A DNA stretch of 64,000 nt. Origin: an uncultured Victivallis sp. (lineage in GTDB: Bacteria > Verrucomicrobiota > Lentisphaeria > Victivallales > Victivallaceae). The notes under the pieces were generated by a model, which saw nothing but the letters and a program-made list of their open reading frames with translations, was not told where the DNA came from and did no database searches. The stretch covers positions 1-64,000 of the forward strand of contig NZ_CALXSK010000014.1 in the NCBI RefSeq assembly GCF_944391105.1. Direction: 5' to 3'. Made by a program: the position numbers and the translations under genes. This document shows positions 1-9,608 of the stretch, piece by piece (position 1 is the stretch's first letter; the number at the start of each line of letters is the position of its first letter).

Positions 1-1900
1 ACTTCTATTTTCGTTTCAGTTTATAGCATAAAGTCTTCAAATTTATCACCTCTTTTGCTAAAAGTCAAATCAATTTTCACACAACTAATAAGGAGATATT
101 TAATATCTTAGATATTTTGAGGAAATTTATCATAATAGTAGGGAGAAGGAGAAGACGGTTTTACTTACTGATAACACGAAGAATCCCAAAGTCGGCCAAA
201 ATTCCTTGGGTTCCCGTCAGATATGTGACAAGGAAACGTGTATTTTTATTTACAATGTTTTTTTTTATATTTGCCGAATTTACTAAAGCGAGTTCCCATT
301 TGGGCATCCAAAGTCGGTTAGCAGAACGGATACGTGGCAAGCTGAAAGAACCATAAAGTGTATGAAACTCTACATGATTAGCATAACAGGTTGCAGTAAT
401 CTGAGCATCGTTCAATAAACTTTCATATATGGACTGTGGCAAATTCTTTGCCGCTAAGTCGTCAAATAATCTCCCCAAGATATTATTTTCCAGATCCTGT
501 AAAACTTCATCATTCATGTTGCTATTCTTTAATAAGGTTATTTTTTTCAGTAATTCATTTCGCCTTGCTTTATTGCGAGTCAATAATTTGCGGAGCTGCT
601 CCGCAGTTGCAAGGCCATCCAGAAACATTTCGTGCAGCTGTTCTTCTTTGGCGGAAAGGTTTTTCAGCTCAACATCATATTTTGTTAATTCGTTTTTATC
701 ATTCAAGATTTCTACAGCTTTTTTGTGACGCTCAATCAAGGCAATAGACAGCAACGGATATACCGCGTCATAAAGTGCCGGTTCTCCACGAACTCCAGTT
801 TCAAAGCGGATTCGACTGTTGCGGCAATTTGCATGGTTGCGATCAAGCGTCCTCTTGTTACAAGCATAGTAGATTTTTCCATGCTCCAGCAAGCAAATCA
901 ATTTTCCCCCGCATTCGCCACAATAAAGTTTGCCGGAAAGCGGCAACCAGTGTTTTTTAGCACGAACATGATGAACAGCTCGTTTATGTGAGATAATTTT
1001 CTGAACTTCCTGCCACTGTTCGAATGAAATAAACTCCTGGCCTGTGATTTGAACATTTTTAATCAATTCACCTTGACTGTTGTACTGATAACCGCAATAA
1101 ATCGGCTGCTTGGCAATAGCATAGATAGAACTTTGGTAGAAGAAAATTTTTTTGCCCCAGCGTTCATTGCAATCACGGATAATGGCCCGATAAGAGCGGT
1201 AGGCACAAATGTTATCATAGATAAATTTGATGATTTCAATCCATTCTGGAATCACCTCAAGTTTCCCGTTCCCCAGATAACGAATCCCATGCATTTTAGC
1301 GTCTCCACAAAGCATACCGCTATCTCGCTTAATACGAAAAGCGTTGATGCTATTCTGACGTTTTTTTTGCAAATCTTCATAAAGAATCTGATTTTTGATC
1401 AATGTGATCAGTTGTTGATCAAACTTGCTCAAATCAATGGTTCCGCCTTGAACCTGTAAGACTTTAACCTCATTTTCCTTGAGAAGCTGATTGATATATC
1501 CCTCCAAAAAACTTCCATTGATTGGGCGATACAGTCGGGTCAATTCATTAACCAGAATAAAATCAACTTCTGAAAGTTTCTGCAAAGCATGACAAAGTCC
1601 TATCCGAAAATCTTTTTTGGTACTTTGGCTGCAAGACCACTTTACATAAGCAGAATCCAATCGGGCAATTTCTTCTGCTCCTACCGGATAAATTTCTCCA
1701 CTGGTATTCAGATCTTTGTAGACTCCGATAACTTCAAGCTTCTCTTGGGCTGCCAACTTCTTGCAATTGGCGATCTGAGCTTCGACAGATTCAGAGAAAT
1801 CATCTTTCCCGCTGCTTTGCCGTGCGTAAATCAGAGCTTTCATTACTTTTCTCCTCTTTTATTGATTGAATAATATATTCCCATAATGTATATTTAACAA
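1..1900. mobile_element. right end of an integrated element (serine-recombinase type), left part outside window
   Basis: About 1.9 kb of clearly AT-rich DNA abuts GC-rich chromosome. It holds one gene, a large serine recombinase reading inward from the junction. Just beyond it a prepilin-type gene begins abruptly without its usual first codons (see 1901). Recombinase at the element edge next to the attachment site is the usual arrangement for serine integrases. The exact crossover cannot be fixed without the other end or an empty site; chromosomal homology to other prepilin genes resumes at about 1908. Bases 1-160, downstream of the recombinase, show no gene I can support. Confidence 0.75.
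161..1843 (-). CDS. large serine recombinase / site-specific integrase
   Basis: This 560-residue protein should catalyse integration or excision of its element by serine-mediated strand exchange. The resolvase-type catalytic domain is at residues 1-150 (MKALIYARQSS start with the catalytic Ser near residue 9, then an ELTRLYR stretch in the place of the conserved Arg-rich motif). A recombinase domain follows, then a Cys4 zinc ribbon near residues 315-345 (YCGECGG, YYAC and a later Cys) and a coiled coil around 395-460 rich in Glu, Lys and Leu. Length and domain order fit integrases of phages and conjugative elements. The start has a good AGGAG site. Its base composition is far more AT-rich than the neighbours, consistent with transfer. 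The host gene it interrupts is a prepilin-type gene. Confidence 0.93.
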   Translation of the reverse strand: MKALIYARQSSGKDDFSESVEAQIANCKKLAAQEKLEVIGVYKDLNTSGEIYPVGAEEIARLDSAYVKWSCSQSTKKDFRIGLCHALQKLSEVDFILVNELTRLYRPINGSFLEGYINQLLKENEVKVLQVQGGTIDLSKFDQQLITLIKNQILYEDLQKKRQNSINAFRIKRDSGMLCGDAKMHGIRYLGNGKLEVIPEWIEIIKFIYDNICAYRSYRAIIRDCNERWGKKIFFYQSSIYAIAKQPIYCGYQYNSQGELIKNVQITGQEFISFEQWQEVQKIISHKRAVHHVRAKKHWLPLSGKLYCGECGGKLICLLEHGKIYYACNKRTLDRNHANCRNSRIRFETGVRGEPALYDAVYPLLSIALIERHKKAVEILNDKNELTKYDVELKNLSAKEEQLHEMFLDGLATAEQLRKLLTRNKARRNELLKKITLLKNSNMNDEVLQDLENNILGRLFDDLAAKNLPQSIYESLLNDAQITATCYANHVEFHTLYGSFSLPRIRSANRLWMPKWELALVNSANIKKNIVNKNTRFLVTYLTGTQGILADFGILRVISK

Positions 1901-2548
1901 GTGATATTCGTGGTGATTGCGATCATCGCGATTCTGGCGTCGATGCTGCTGCCGGCGCTGAATCAGGCGAGAACCCGGGCGAAGGAGACCACCTGCATGA
2001 ACAATCTGAAACAGCTCGGAACGATTTTCATCTTTTACGCCGGGGATTACAACGACTGGCTGCTGCCTGCCTCGATCATCACGGACGGTAATCGTCGCTG
2101 GGCGCGGTATCTGCAGGAACTCAACTACCGCCGGCTTCCGGCGAATGGGAAGGCGGACATCATTCTCTGCCCGGGCTGGACGCCGTTCAATTACAACGGC
2201 AACCCGGACAACACCTACGGGGTTCCGTGCGGTTTTCCGGAGCTTGGAGACGGCAAACTGATGGGTAACGACGGAGCCTACAGCCGCAAACTGACGAGAT
2301 TGACCCAGTGGGATATTCTCGCCGGGGATTCCACCCGCTGCGGAAACGGAACGACCACCGAGCTGCAGAGCGCCTGGCTCAATCATCACACTGGCGGTCA
2401 GCAGGGCGGGAACGCCGATCGGGCGCTCCATTTCCGGCACAGCGGATTCACCCGGGCCAACGTGACGAAACGGGACGGGAGCGTAGCGGCGGTTGCACGC
2501 GATTTCGTAAATGACGGCCGACGTTATTTCTGGTCGGTCGCCCAGTAG
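1901..2548 (+). pseudogene. prepilin-type (DUF1559-like) protein, 5' end removed by the inserted element
   Basis: From the first codon the frame reads [20 protein letters not shown], which is the second half of the [16 protein letters not shown] prepilin signal, followed by NQARTRAKE. The two intact relatives in this window (30372, 59519) start [10 protein letters not shown] and [13 protein letters not shown]; here the ATG and FTLIEL codons are missing. An in-frame TAA lies at 1895-1897 and the only start is a GTG inside the helix with no ribosome site. The rest of the gene is intact and ends with the family's typical DGS motif (KRDGSVAAV). The simplest reading is disruption by the recombinase element, with the missing 5' codons at its far end outside the window. 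Confidence 0.8.
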
Positions 2549-2574
2549 CAAGGCAAATTCAATCAGGAGGAGTC

Positions 2575-5500
2575 ATGATTCGAAGTAAGGGAATCGGGTT
2601 GTTGTTGTCTGCCGTGTGCGGGCTGGCCGCTTCGGCGGCGGATAACATAGTTTTGAATCCGGCCGAGGGGCGGTTTCGGGCGAATGGCGGAGCGGATGTC
2701 GTCATGGAGGCGCAGCTGATCGAGGGGCGCTCCGGATTGAGGATCTCCAATCGGACTGCGCGCAAACCAAATACTTACGGGGTGATCACCTGGAGTTGTC
2801 CGCTCAAGGCGGATGTCCGCTACCGGCTGACCCTGCGTGCCAGGGGGAAGAAGGCGGGCGGGATCGTTTTCGCCTTCGGGCCGAAATGGCGTCCGCGATT
2901 CCAGCTGCTCGGAATGGAAGAGGGCTGGAAGGAGTTCTCCTTCGAATTCACTCCCCCCGCGGGAGAGTTCGGGCGCGATGGAAAATATCCGGTTTCCCTG
3001 CTTTCGGAAAACATTGCCAATGAGGCGATTCTGACGGATATGTCTCTTGCCCCGGTTCCGGTCGAACGGGGGATCGTTCCCGACGGTTCGTTCGAGGCGG
3101 CTCCGACCGATGCTCCGCCTCCGGGATGGCAGTTCTACGTCCGGGGGAACGCCGCGGTGAAGATGGCCGTGTCGGAACGGGAGGCCGTGGACGGATCGAA
3201 GTCGCTGCTCATCACGAACAGTTCTCCGCGTCAGCCGAATGTCTATGGGTTGCTGTCCCGCAAGATCCGGGTTACGCCCGGGGTGAAGTATCGTTTGACG
3301 CTTCAGGCACGCGGCGAGAACGCCAACGGCATCGCGTTTATGATCGGCAAACGGTGGCGGCCGCGACTGCCGCTCGGTGCGTTGCCGAACAGCTGGAAGA
3401 AGTTCTCGTTTGAATTCACGCCGCAGCCGGAGGATTTCGAAGGGGATGGAACCTTGATACTGCACATCCTCTCCGAGTCGGTGGCCGATGTGGCTTACCT
3501 CGATGACATCCGGATCGTTCCGGCGGGAGGAGAAACCGTCGCGCCGGAAGATTTTCAGGCGGGAAAGGTGTATCCGTTGCCGCCGGAAGGCATGGGCACT
3601 GCGCTCGATCTGCCCGCCGACCGGGGGCATTATCAGGGGGAGTTTCCCGAAAAAGAGACGTTTCATGCGCGTCTTTGGTTCGGGCGTGCTTCCGGCGGTC
3701 TGGCGTTCCGGGCGGAGGTGACCGACCGAGACATCCGCACCCCGGACAACGAGAAGTTCTGGAACGGTGACAGTCTGCAGCTTCGCTTTTCGCCGGGGCT
3801 GTTTCGCGATCGGATCGAGGATGACATGGAGTTCGTGTTCCGTGCGCCCGGCGAGGACGGCACAGTGGCGGTCTGCGACGCCGCCGGGAATGCGGTATCC
3901 GGCCGCGGCGGGATGACGGTCTCGGGCGCGCGCACTGCGGACGGTTACCGCATTTCCGGGGTGCTTTCGCCGTCGCTGCTGAAAGGGATCGATCTTGACG
4001 GCGGTTTTACCGTCAACGCCGTGGTCAACAACGTCACCGGCGACGGTAATCGCCGCGAAGTCGCATTCCTCGGCAACGGAATTCACCGCCAGAAGGGGGC
4101 GCAGGAGAATCTGCGGGTATTGCCGCTGAACGGGAAGGCGCAACTGTTCGCGGTTTCGGATCGCCGGTCGGTGATCCGCAGAGTGGAAGGGATCGTGTAT
4201 GCGGCCGGATTCGCGGAACCTGCGCCGTGGCGGCTGGCGGTCTCGCTGACCGATTCCTCCGGGAATGTTCATCCGCTTGAGCTTGAGATGGTTCCGGCTG
4301 TGGAACCGGGAGCGCTTCTGGCTGTCGGTTACGATTTCGATCTCGCAAAAATTCCGGAGGGGGAATTTATCCTGAAATTCGAAGCCCCGGAGCGTGCGGC
4401 CGCCGAACTCCGGCTGGAGAAGGCCGATCTGCGCAGGCGGCAGCTCGACGCGCTGCGGGCGCTGGAAGAGCGGTTTGTTCCGCTGGAAGAGCGGATTGGA
4501 ACCGTTGCCGCCCCCTCCCGCTATCTGACCGTTCCGCGACTGCTCATCCGGAACAAGCTTGAGGAACACCGACGCAACCTCGAAACTGCGGAAAACCCGG
4601 AGGATCTCGCCTACTACACCCGCATTGGCGAGTGGGTCGTGCCTGAGCTTCAGGCGGCACTGGAGTTGCTGGAGACGAACTTCGCAAATCGTGAACGGTT
4701 GCCTGCAACCTGGCTTTACCGGCGGAACCGGGAGGAGGGGGCCATATTCGATGTTGCGGACGTTCCGGTTGCGGACGAGAAGGGAGAGATTTCCGTAAGA
4801 CCATATTTCTTCGTCGGATACGGGCATTTCGAGCCGGTGGTCGAAGATATGCCGCTGCTGGCCGGGCTGGGGAACAGCATGATTCAGCAGGAGATCGGGC
4901 CGCGTTCGTTTTTTCCGGAGTCGTTCGATGAAGTGTCGCTCGACGACTTCCGGGAACGCATCGAACCCGGGTTGAAACGGGCGCTGGAAAACAATGTGCG
5001 CGTCTGTCTGCTGCTGAGTCCGCACTACCATCCCGCCTGGTGGCTGGAGGCGAATCCGGAACTGAAAAGCGATTCCGGCTTCTTCAAGTACGAGATCAAT
5101 CATCCGGAATCGAGAAAGATGATCCGGCGCTATCTGGACATCATTATTCCGCTGCTGAAACAAAGTCCGTATCGTGCGGCGCTGCACAGCCTGTGTCTTT
5201 CGAACGAACCGGTTTACACGGGGACGAGACTGGACAAGCCGTTTACGCGCAAACTCTTTTTTGCCCATATCGAGAAGGAGTACGGTTCGCTCGAACAGTT
5301 CAACCGGACGGCCGGCACAAACTTTCCGAGTTTTGAGGCGCTCGCGGATGCCGGTCTCGGGAATCCTGCCGTCAACTACGAATTCCACCGCTGGAAACGC
5401 GCCGCGCTTGCGGAGTGGCACGCCTGGATGGCCGAAGTGGTTCGCTCGCATTGGCCCGAAGCGAAACTTTCAGCCAAGATCATGGTGTTCAAAACGTTGG

Positions 5501-6561
5501 AGCCAGCCTACAACAACGAGGCGGTCGATCCGGAGCTCTTCGCCGCATTCAGCGATTACAACGGCAACGACAACTACATGTACCACCGGACCGGTCGCTG
5601 GATTTCCGACTGGTACACGATGGCGATGTATCACGATCTGCAGCGTTCCATCCGGAACATGCCGGTGCTCAACAGCGAGAATCACGTCATCAAGGACGGA
5701 GACTGGCAGAACATCCCGTACGAGCACATCTACGCTGCAACCTTCGAGCAGTTTCTGCAGGGCGTGACGGGCGCGGTGACCTGGGTGTGGCGGGCGGTGC
5801 CGCCCGAAGCCGCGCGAAAGCGTCCCGACCTGCCGGGGAACGTCTACCAGCGTCCGGCATCGATTCTCGCACAGTCGATGGCGGTTCTGGACGGGAATCG
5901 GCTCGCGCCGGAGATCTCGGCCTTCGCCACGGCGCTGCCCCGGATCGGAATCCTTTACGCGCCGACGAGCTATATCCAGAATCCTTCCGGTTATGTGGCC
6001 GGACTCAAACAGCTTTATCCGGCGCTGGCCATGACCGGCCACAAGATCGGATTCCGTACGGAGAATCAACTGATGAACGGTGATTTCGGTTCGATAAAAC
6101 TGCTCTTTCTGCCGGAGTGCACCCATTTGCCGGGGAGGGTGATCGAACAGCTCGACGCGTTCCGGAAACAGGGAGGGAAAGTCGTAACGGTCGGTCGTGA
6201 GCCCACCTTGACGCCTCACGGGAAAACTTCGGATCAGCCGCTTCGGACCGATGAGAAGTTACCGGGAGATCTTTCTCTGCCGGAACTTGCGCGAAGGGCG
6301 GGCGCACTTGCGGATCTGGTGGAGACTCTGCCGCTGCGGATGGAGGTTTCTCCCGGAGAAAACACCGGCGTCATCTGCCGGATCGTTCCGGACGGCAACT
6401 CCTTCCTCGTCAATATCGCGAATTACGAAACCGCGGCCAGGCGCATAGAACTTACCGGAGCAAAAGGCACGCTGACGGATCTGATCGCTGCCCGTCCTGC
6501 GGATTTTTCATTTGAACTCAAGCCGCTGGAAGTGCGTTTCCTGCGCTTTCAGCCGGAGTAA
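2575..6561 (+). CDS. secreted GH42-like (beta-galactosidase-type) multidomain glycosidase
   Basis: This 1328-residue exported enzyme has a signal peptide (cleavage probable after ASA, residue 20-22). Two tandem CBM4/9-like jelly-roll repeats (about 25-165 and 170-320) share the pattern YRLTL-ARG...KWRPR/RWRPR...WK-FSFEFTP. A CBM9/DOMON-like domain follows at about 335-500, containing NEKFWNGDSLQLRF. After a helical linker, a clan GH-A barrel spans about 735-1130, with NEP (Glu878) as probable acid/base and NSENH (Glu1035) as probable nucleophile. A Rossmann-like GH42 trimerisation-type domain and a small beta domain end the protein. A CAGGAGGAG ribosome site precedes the ATG. It lies 26 bp after the broken prepilin gene, the same order seen twice more in this window. 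Substrate is not predictable; a beta-galactoside is only the family default. Confidence 0.8.
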   Translation: MIRSKGIGLLLSAVCGLAASAADNIVLNPAEGRFRANGGADVVMEAQLIEGRSGLRISNRTARKPNTYGVITWSCPLKADVRYRLTLRARGKKAGGIVFAFGPKWRPRFQLLGMEEGWKEFSFEFTPPAGEFGRDGKYPVSLLSENIANEAILTDMSLAPVPVERGIVPDGSFEAAPTDAPPPGWQFYVRGNAAVKMAVSEREAVDGSKSLLITNSSPRQPNVYGLLSRKIRVTPGVKYRLTLQARGENANGIAFMIGKRWRPRLPLGALPNSWKKFSFEFTPQPEDFEGDGTLILHILSESVADVAYLDDIRIVPAGGETVAPEDFQAGKVYPLPPEGMGTALDLPADRGHYQGEFPEKETFHARLWFGRASGGLAFRAEVTDRDIRTPDNEKFWNGDSLQLRFSPGLFRDRIEDDMEFVFRAPGEDGTVAVCDAAGNAVSGRGGMTVSGARTADGYRISGVLSPSLLKGIDLDGGFTVNAVVNNVTGDGNRREVAFLGNGIHRQKGAQENLRVLPLNGKAQLFAVSDRRSVIRRVEGIVYAAGFAEPAPWRLAVSLTDSSGNVHPLELEMVPAVEPGALLAVGYDFDLAKIPEGEFILKFEAPERAAAELRLEKADLRRRQLDALRALEERFVPLEERIGTVAAPSRYLTVPRLLIRNKLEEHRRNLETAENPEDLAYYTRIGEWVVPELQAALELLETNFANRERLPATWLYRRNREEGAIFDVADVPVADEKGEISVRPYFFVGYGHFEPVVEDMPLLAGLGNSMIQQEIGPRSFFPESFDEVSLDDFRERIEPGLKRALENNVRVCLLLSPHYHPAWWLEANPELKSDSGFFKYEINHPESRKMIRRYLDIIIPLLKQSPYRAALHSLCLSNEPVYTGTRLDKPFTRKLFFAHIEKEYGSLEQFNRTAGTNFPSFEALADAGLGNPAVNYEFHRWKRAALAEWHAWMAEVVRSHWPEAKLSAKIMVFKTLEPAYNNEAVDPELFAAFSDYNGNDNYMYHRTGRWISDWYTMAMYHDLQRSIRNMPVLNSENHVIKDGDWQNIPYEHIYAATFEQFLQGVTGAVTWVWRAVPPEAARKRPDLPGNVYQRPASILAQSMAVLDGNRLAPEISAFATALPRIGILYAPTSYIQNPSGYVAGLKQLYPALAMTGHKIGFRTENQLMNGDFGSIKLLFLPECTHLPGRVIEQLDAFRKQGGKVVTVGREPTLTPHGKTSDQPLRTDEKLPGDLSLPELARRAGALADLVETLPLRMEVSPGENTGVICRIVPDGNSFLVNIANYETAARRIELTGAKGTLTDLIAARPADFSFELKPLEVRFLRFQPE

Positions 6562-6570
6562 GAAGCACAA

Positions 6571-6616
6571 GACTCTTCCCGTGAAAAAGCAGGCGGGAAG
6601 AGTCCTTTTCGTTTTG
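6571..6616 (+). terminator. rho-independent terminator
   Basis: A perfect 11-bp stem (GACTCTTCCCG at 6571-6581 paired with CGGGAAGAGTC at 6594-6604), a 12-nt A-rich loop and a CTTTTCGTTTT tail lie 9 bp after the glycosidase stop. It would also separate this unit from panB, which converges from the minus strand. Confidence 0.9.
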
Positions 6617-6664
6617 CGGTCCTCTCCGCCCCTGTTTCCGGCGGGGGCGGACGGGGGACACGGA

Positions 6665-7453
6665 TTACTTGAACGCACCGGTTTTCACGTCGTCGGCATA
6701 GCGGGTGACGGCTTCCCGGAAGATGCGGCCGAGTTCTGCGTAGCGGCGGGCATGTTTCGGGGTGAACTCCTCGAAGAGCCCGAGCAGGTCGTTCAGAACC
6801 TGCACCTGGCCGTCGCAGTCGGGGCCGGACCCGATGCCGATGGTGGGAATTCCGATGTTTTCGGTGATCATTCTGCCGACGTCGGCCGGCATGCACTCCA
6901 GAACGGTTGCGAATGCTCCGGCCTCTTCGACTTTGCGGGCGTCGTCGAGCAGCCTGGCGGCGTCTTCTGGGGTCTTGCCGGTCTGACGGTATCCGCCCGC
7001 GGTCATGATGTGCTGCGGAAGGAGACCGAGGTGGGCGAGCACGGGGATTCCGCTGCGGACGAGTTTCGCGATGAGCGGGGCGACTTCGGCGCCGCCTTCG
7101 AGTTTGACCGCGTCGGCTCCCGCCTCCTTCATGGCACGACCGGCATTGCGCAGCGCTTCGGCGTCATCGGCCTGGTAACTCATGAACGGCATATCGAAGA
7201 CGACGAACGCGTCGGGAGCTCCGCGCCGGACGGCTCTGGTGTGATGAAGCGCCTCCTCCATCGTGAGCGGGAGCGTGTTCTTGTAGCCGAGCACGGTCAT
7301 GGCGAGGGAGTCGCCGACGAGCAGCGAATCAACCCCGGCCGCGTGGCAGATCGAGGCGGTCGGCGCGTCATAGACGGTCAACATGGAAATTTTTTCTCCG
7401 GCGGCCTTGCGTTTCCGGAAGGTGGCGACGGTGACTTTCGGATTTGTACTCAT
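6665..7453 (-). CDS. panB: 3-methyl-2-oxobutanoate hydroxymethyltransferase
   Basis: PanB (262 residues) transfers a hydroxymethyl group from 5,10-methylene-THF to alpha-ketoisovalerate, the first committed step of pantothenate and CoA synthesis in the cytosol. Family signatures are visible: ISMLTVYDAPTA near the start, DSLLVGDSLAMTVLGY (metal-binding Asp), PDAFVVFDMPFMSY, AVKLEGG, PVLAHLGLLPQ and GIGSGPDCDGQVQVL. I chose the ATG at 7453 because AAGGAGG lies just upstream; a start 13 codons further out lacks one. No other pantothenate gene is in the window. It is divergent from rnr. Confidence 0.95.
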   Translation of the reverse strand: MSTNPKVTVATFRKRKAAGEKISMLTVYDAPTASICHAAGVDSLLVGDSLAMTVLGYKNTLPLTMEEALHHTRAVRRGAPDAFVVFDMPFMSYQADDAEALRNAGRAMKEAGADAVKLEGGAEVAPLIAKLVRSGIPVLAHLGLLPQHIMTAGGYRQTGKTPEDAARLLDDARKVEEAGAFATVLECMPADVGRMITENIGIPTIGIGSGPDCDGQVQVLNDLLGLFEEFTPKHARRYAELGRIFREAVTRYADDVKTGAFK

Positions 7454-7545
7454 GGATGAACCTCCTTCAGGAATCCGGTTGCAGGATTCCATGTTTTCTT
7501 CTCGTTATTAATATGCGTCTCCCCGGGGATTTTTGCAAATTTATT

Positions 7546-7574
7546 TTGAACTTTGTGCAATTGCGTGTTATGTT
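7546..7574 (+). promoter_or_regulatory. sigma70-type promoter for rnr
   Basis: TTGAAC (7546-7551), a 17-bp spacer and TATGTT (7569-7574) lie 40 bp before the rnr start in the panB/rnr divergent gap. Confidence 0.6.
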
Positions 7575-7613
7575 GAATGAAGACTCCGCTGAACCGGAAA
7601 GGAGGATTGCACG

Positions 7614-9602
7614 ATGAAGAAGGAAAGAAAAAAACGGTTGCGTCGCATCGCGGAACGGCTGAAGCTCCGTCGCGCACGGCGGCAGGAGACGGTGATCGGG
7701 AAAATCACGATTACGCACTCCGGATATGGATTTGTTTCTCTCCCGGAAGACGAGCACGGCGAAAAACCGGATGATGTGTTCATCCCGGCACAGTTCGTCG
7801 GGGACGCGATGGACGGGGATGAGGTGAAGGTGGCGATTCTGCCGCCGCGTCCAGAGCGCCCGGGCGAAGGGGAGAAGGGCCCGGCGGGAAAAGTGATCGA
7901 AGTGTTGAACCGCGAACGGGAAGAGCTCGTAGGAGAACTGCTCGCGGGTCATCGCGTCCGCCCGCTCAACAAACGCATGCCCGAAGAGATCGAGATCTCC
8001 GGAGCGCGCAACGGCGCGAAGCGGGGCGACTGGGTACGGGTGAAACTGCTCGGACACGAGGACGGCGTCTGGCGCGGAACGATCCGCAAGGTGCTCGGGC
8101 GCGCAGGCGTCATCGCCGCCGATCTCGATGCGGTGATGGCGGAATACGGTCTGGCATCTCCCTACTCCGACTCCGACAACCTCGAGGCGGAAAAGATCGA
8201 ACCGCGCGAAATCGAGCGAGAAGACCACACGAAGGCTCTGACGCTCACGATCGACCCGTTCGACGCGAAGGATTTCGACGACGCGCTCTCGATTGCTCCG
8301 GGGAAGGACGACTCCGAGGTGGTGATCGGCGTGCACATCTCCGACGTGGCCGCCTACATCACACCGAAGTCGAAATTCGACAAACAGGCGGAAAAACGTT
8401 CGTTCAGCTGTTATCTGCCGGGGCGGACGCTGCCGATGCTGCCGAAGGCGCTGACCGCGAAGATCAGTCTGCGCGCCGGTGCGGATTCACGTGCGCACAC
8501 GGTGTTTCTGACGGTGGAGAAGGCGACGGGGAGGGTGGTGTCGTTCCGTCGTTGCCACACGCTTGTCCGGGTCGATCACCGGTTGAATTACGAGGAGGTG
8601 CAGGAGTTTCTCGACAAGGGAAAGGCGCCGGACGACTGGTCGGCGGAGCTTCGGGATTCTCTGAAACTGCTGCTTGAGATGACCCGGAAGATGCGGCAGT
8701 ATCGCCGGGAGACCGAGCAGTTTATCGAGATGGATTTGCCTGAGATCCGGGTGTTGTGCAGTGAGAGCGACAACAAAATTCTCGGACTGGTTTCCAAGAC
8801 GCCGCGCGAATCGGAGCAGCTCGTCGAGGAGTGCATGCTCGCCGCGAATTCGGCGGTCGGAATCGAGCTCGGACAGAAGAGTGTGGCAGGCCTTTACCGG
8901 GTTCATCCCGCACCGGATCCGGAGAAAATCGAGGAGTTTACGGCGATCATGCAGGAGTCGTTCGGCCTGACGCCGGGGGATCTGACCGAGCGGAAGGCGT
9001 GCAACGCGTTTCTTGCGAGCCTTCCGGATGATCCGCGCCGTCCGGTGATTCTGAGTTTGCTGCTGCGTTCGATGCCGCGCGCATATTACCTGGAGAAACC
9101 GGCTCTGCACTTCGGACTCGGCAAGGGGAGGTATGTCCACTTTACAAGTCCGATCCGGCGTTATCCGGATCTTATCGTCCATCAGCAGCTCTGGAATCTC
9201 GACACGAAGTCGCGCACGCGGACCGTCGCGACCATGGCCCGTGTCGCCGCCGACTGCTCGATGAAGGAGGAGAACAACGATGCCGCCTACTTCGCCGCGA
9301 ACGACCGGCTTAAACTGCGTTACCTGGAGGAAAAGCTCGAAGCCGGCGGCGAAAACTTCTACGAAGGAGTTATCGTCAAGGTTGTTTCCGGCGGGCTTCA
9401 GGTCGATATCCGGGAGCTCGGGATGTACGGATTCGTCGAGCGCGAACGGCTGCCGGGCGAGTACCGGCGCAGCGATTTCGGATTCCGCGAGGAACGCGGG
9501 CACAAGAGCTACAAGCCGGGAGATTTCATCTATCTGCGGCTTTCGCATATCGATTTCGCTCGCGGAAGCGCACTGTTCGTTCCGGCTGGAATAACGAGGT
9601 AA
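7614..9602 (+). CDS. rnr: ribonuclease R
   Basis: RNase R (662 residues) is the processive 3'-5' exoribonuclease that degrades structured RNA, mRNA and defective rRNA. A basic N-terminus (MKKERKKRLRRIAERLK) leads into cold-shock-type RNA-binding domains (about 25-165). The RNB catalytic domain carries the metal-binding DPFDAKDFDDALS (214-226), then HISDVAAYI and FTSPIRRYPDLIVH. A C-terminal S1 domain (about 580-655) follows. It is slightly shorter than E. coli RNase R but of normal length for the RNase II/R family. The ATG has GGAGG at a proper distance. Two short genes follow closely and probably share the transcript. Confidence 0.95.
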   Translation: MKKERKKRLRRIAERLKLRRARRQETVIGKITITHSGYGFVSLPEDEHGEKPDDVFIPAQFVGDAMDGDEVKVAILPPRPERPGEGEKGPAGKVIEVLNREREELVGELLAGHRVRPLNKRMPEEIEISGARNGAKRGDWVRVKLLGHEDGVWRGTIRKVLGRAGVIAADLDAVMAEYGLASPYSDSDNLEAEKIEPREIEREDHTKALTLTIDPFDAKDFDDALSIAPGKDDSEVVIGVHISDVAAYITPKSKFDKQAEKRSFSCYLPGRTLPMLPKALTAKISLRAGADSRAHTVFLTVEKATGRVVSFRRCHTLVRVDHRLNYEEVQEFLDKGKAPDDWSAELRDSLKLLLEMTRKMRQYRRETEQFIEMDLPEIRVLCSESDNKILGLVSKTPRESEQLVEECMLAANSAVGIELGQKSVAGLYRVHPAPDPEKIEEFTAIMQESFGLTPGDLTERKACNAFLASLPDDPRRPVILSLLLRSMPRAYYLEKPALHFGLGKGRYVHFTSPIRRYPDLIVHQQLWNLDTKSRTRTVATMARVAADCSMKEENNDAAYFAANDRLKLRYLEEKLEAGGENFYEGVIVKVVSGGLQVDIRELGMYGFVERERLPGEYRRSDFGFREERGHKSYKPGDFIYLRLSHIDFARGSALFVPAGITR

Positions 9603-9608
9603 CGATCG

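Noticed and set aside
2563..5451. 962-codon open frame on the minus strand opposite the GH42-like gene
   Set aside because: It is the mirror of a GC-rich real gene; its translation is Arg/Pro/His-rich with no family motif or ribosome site.
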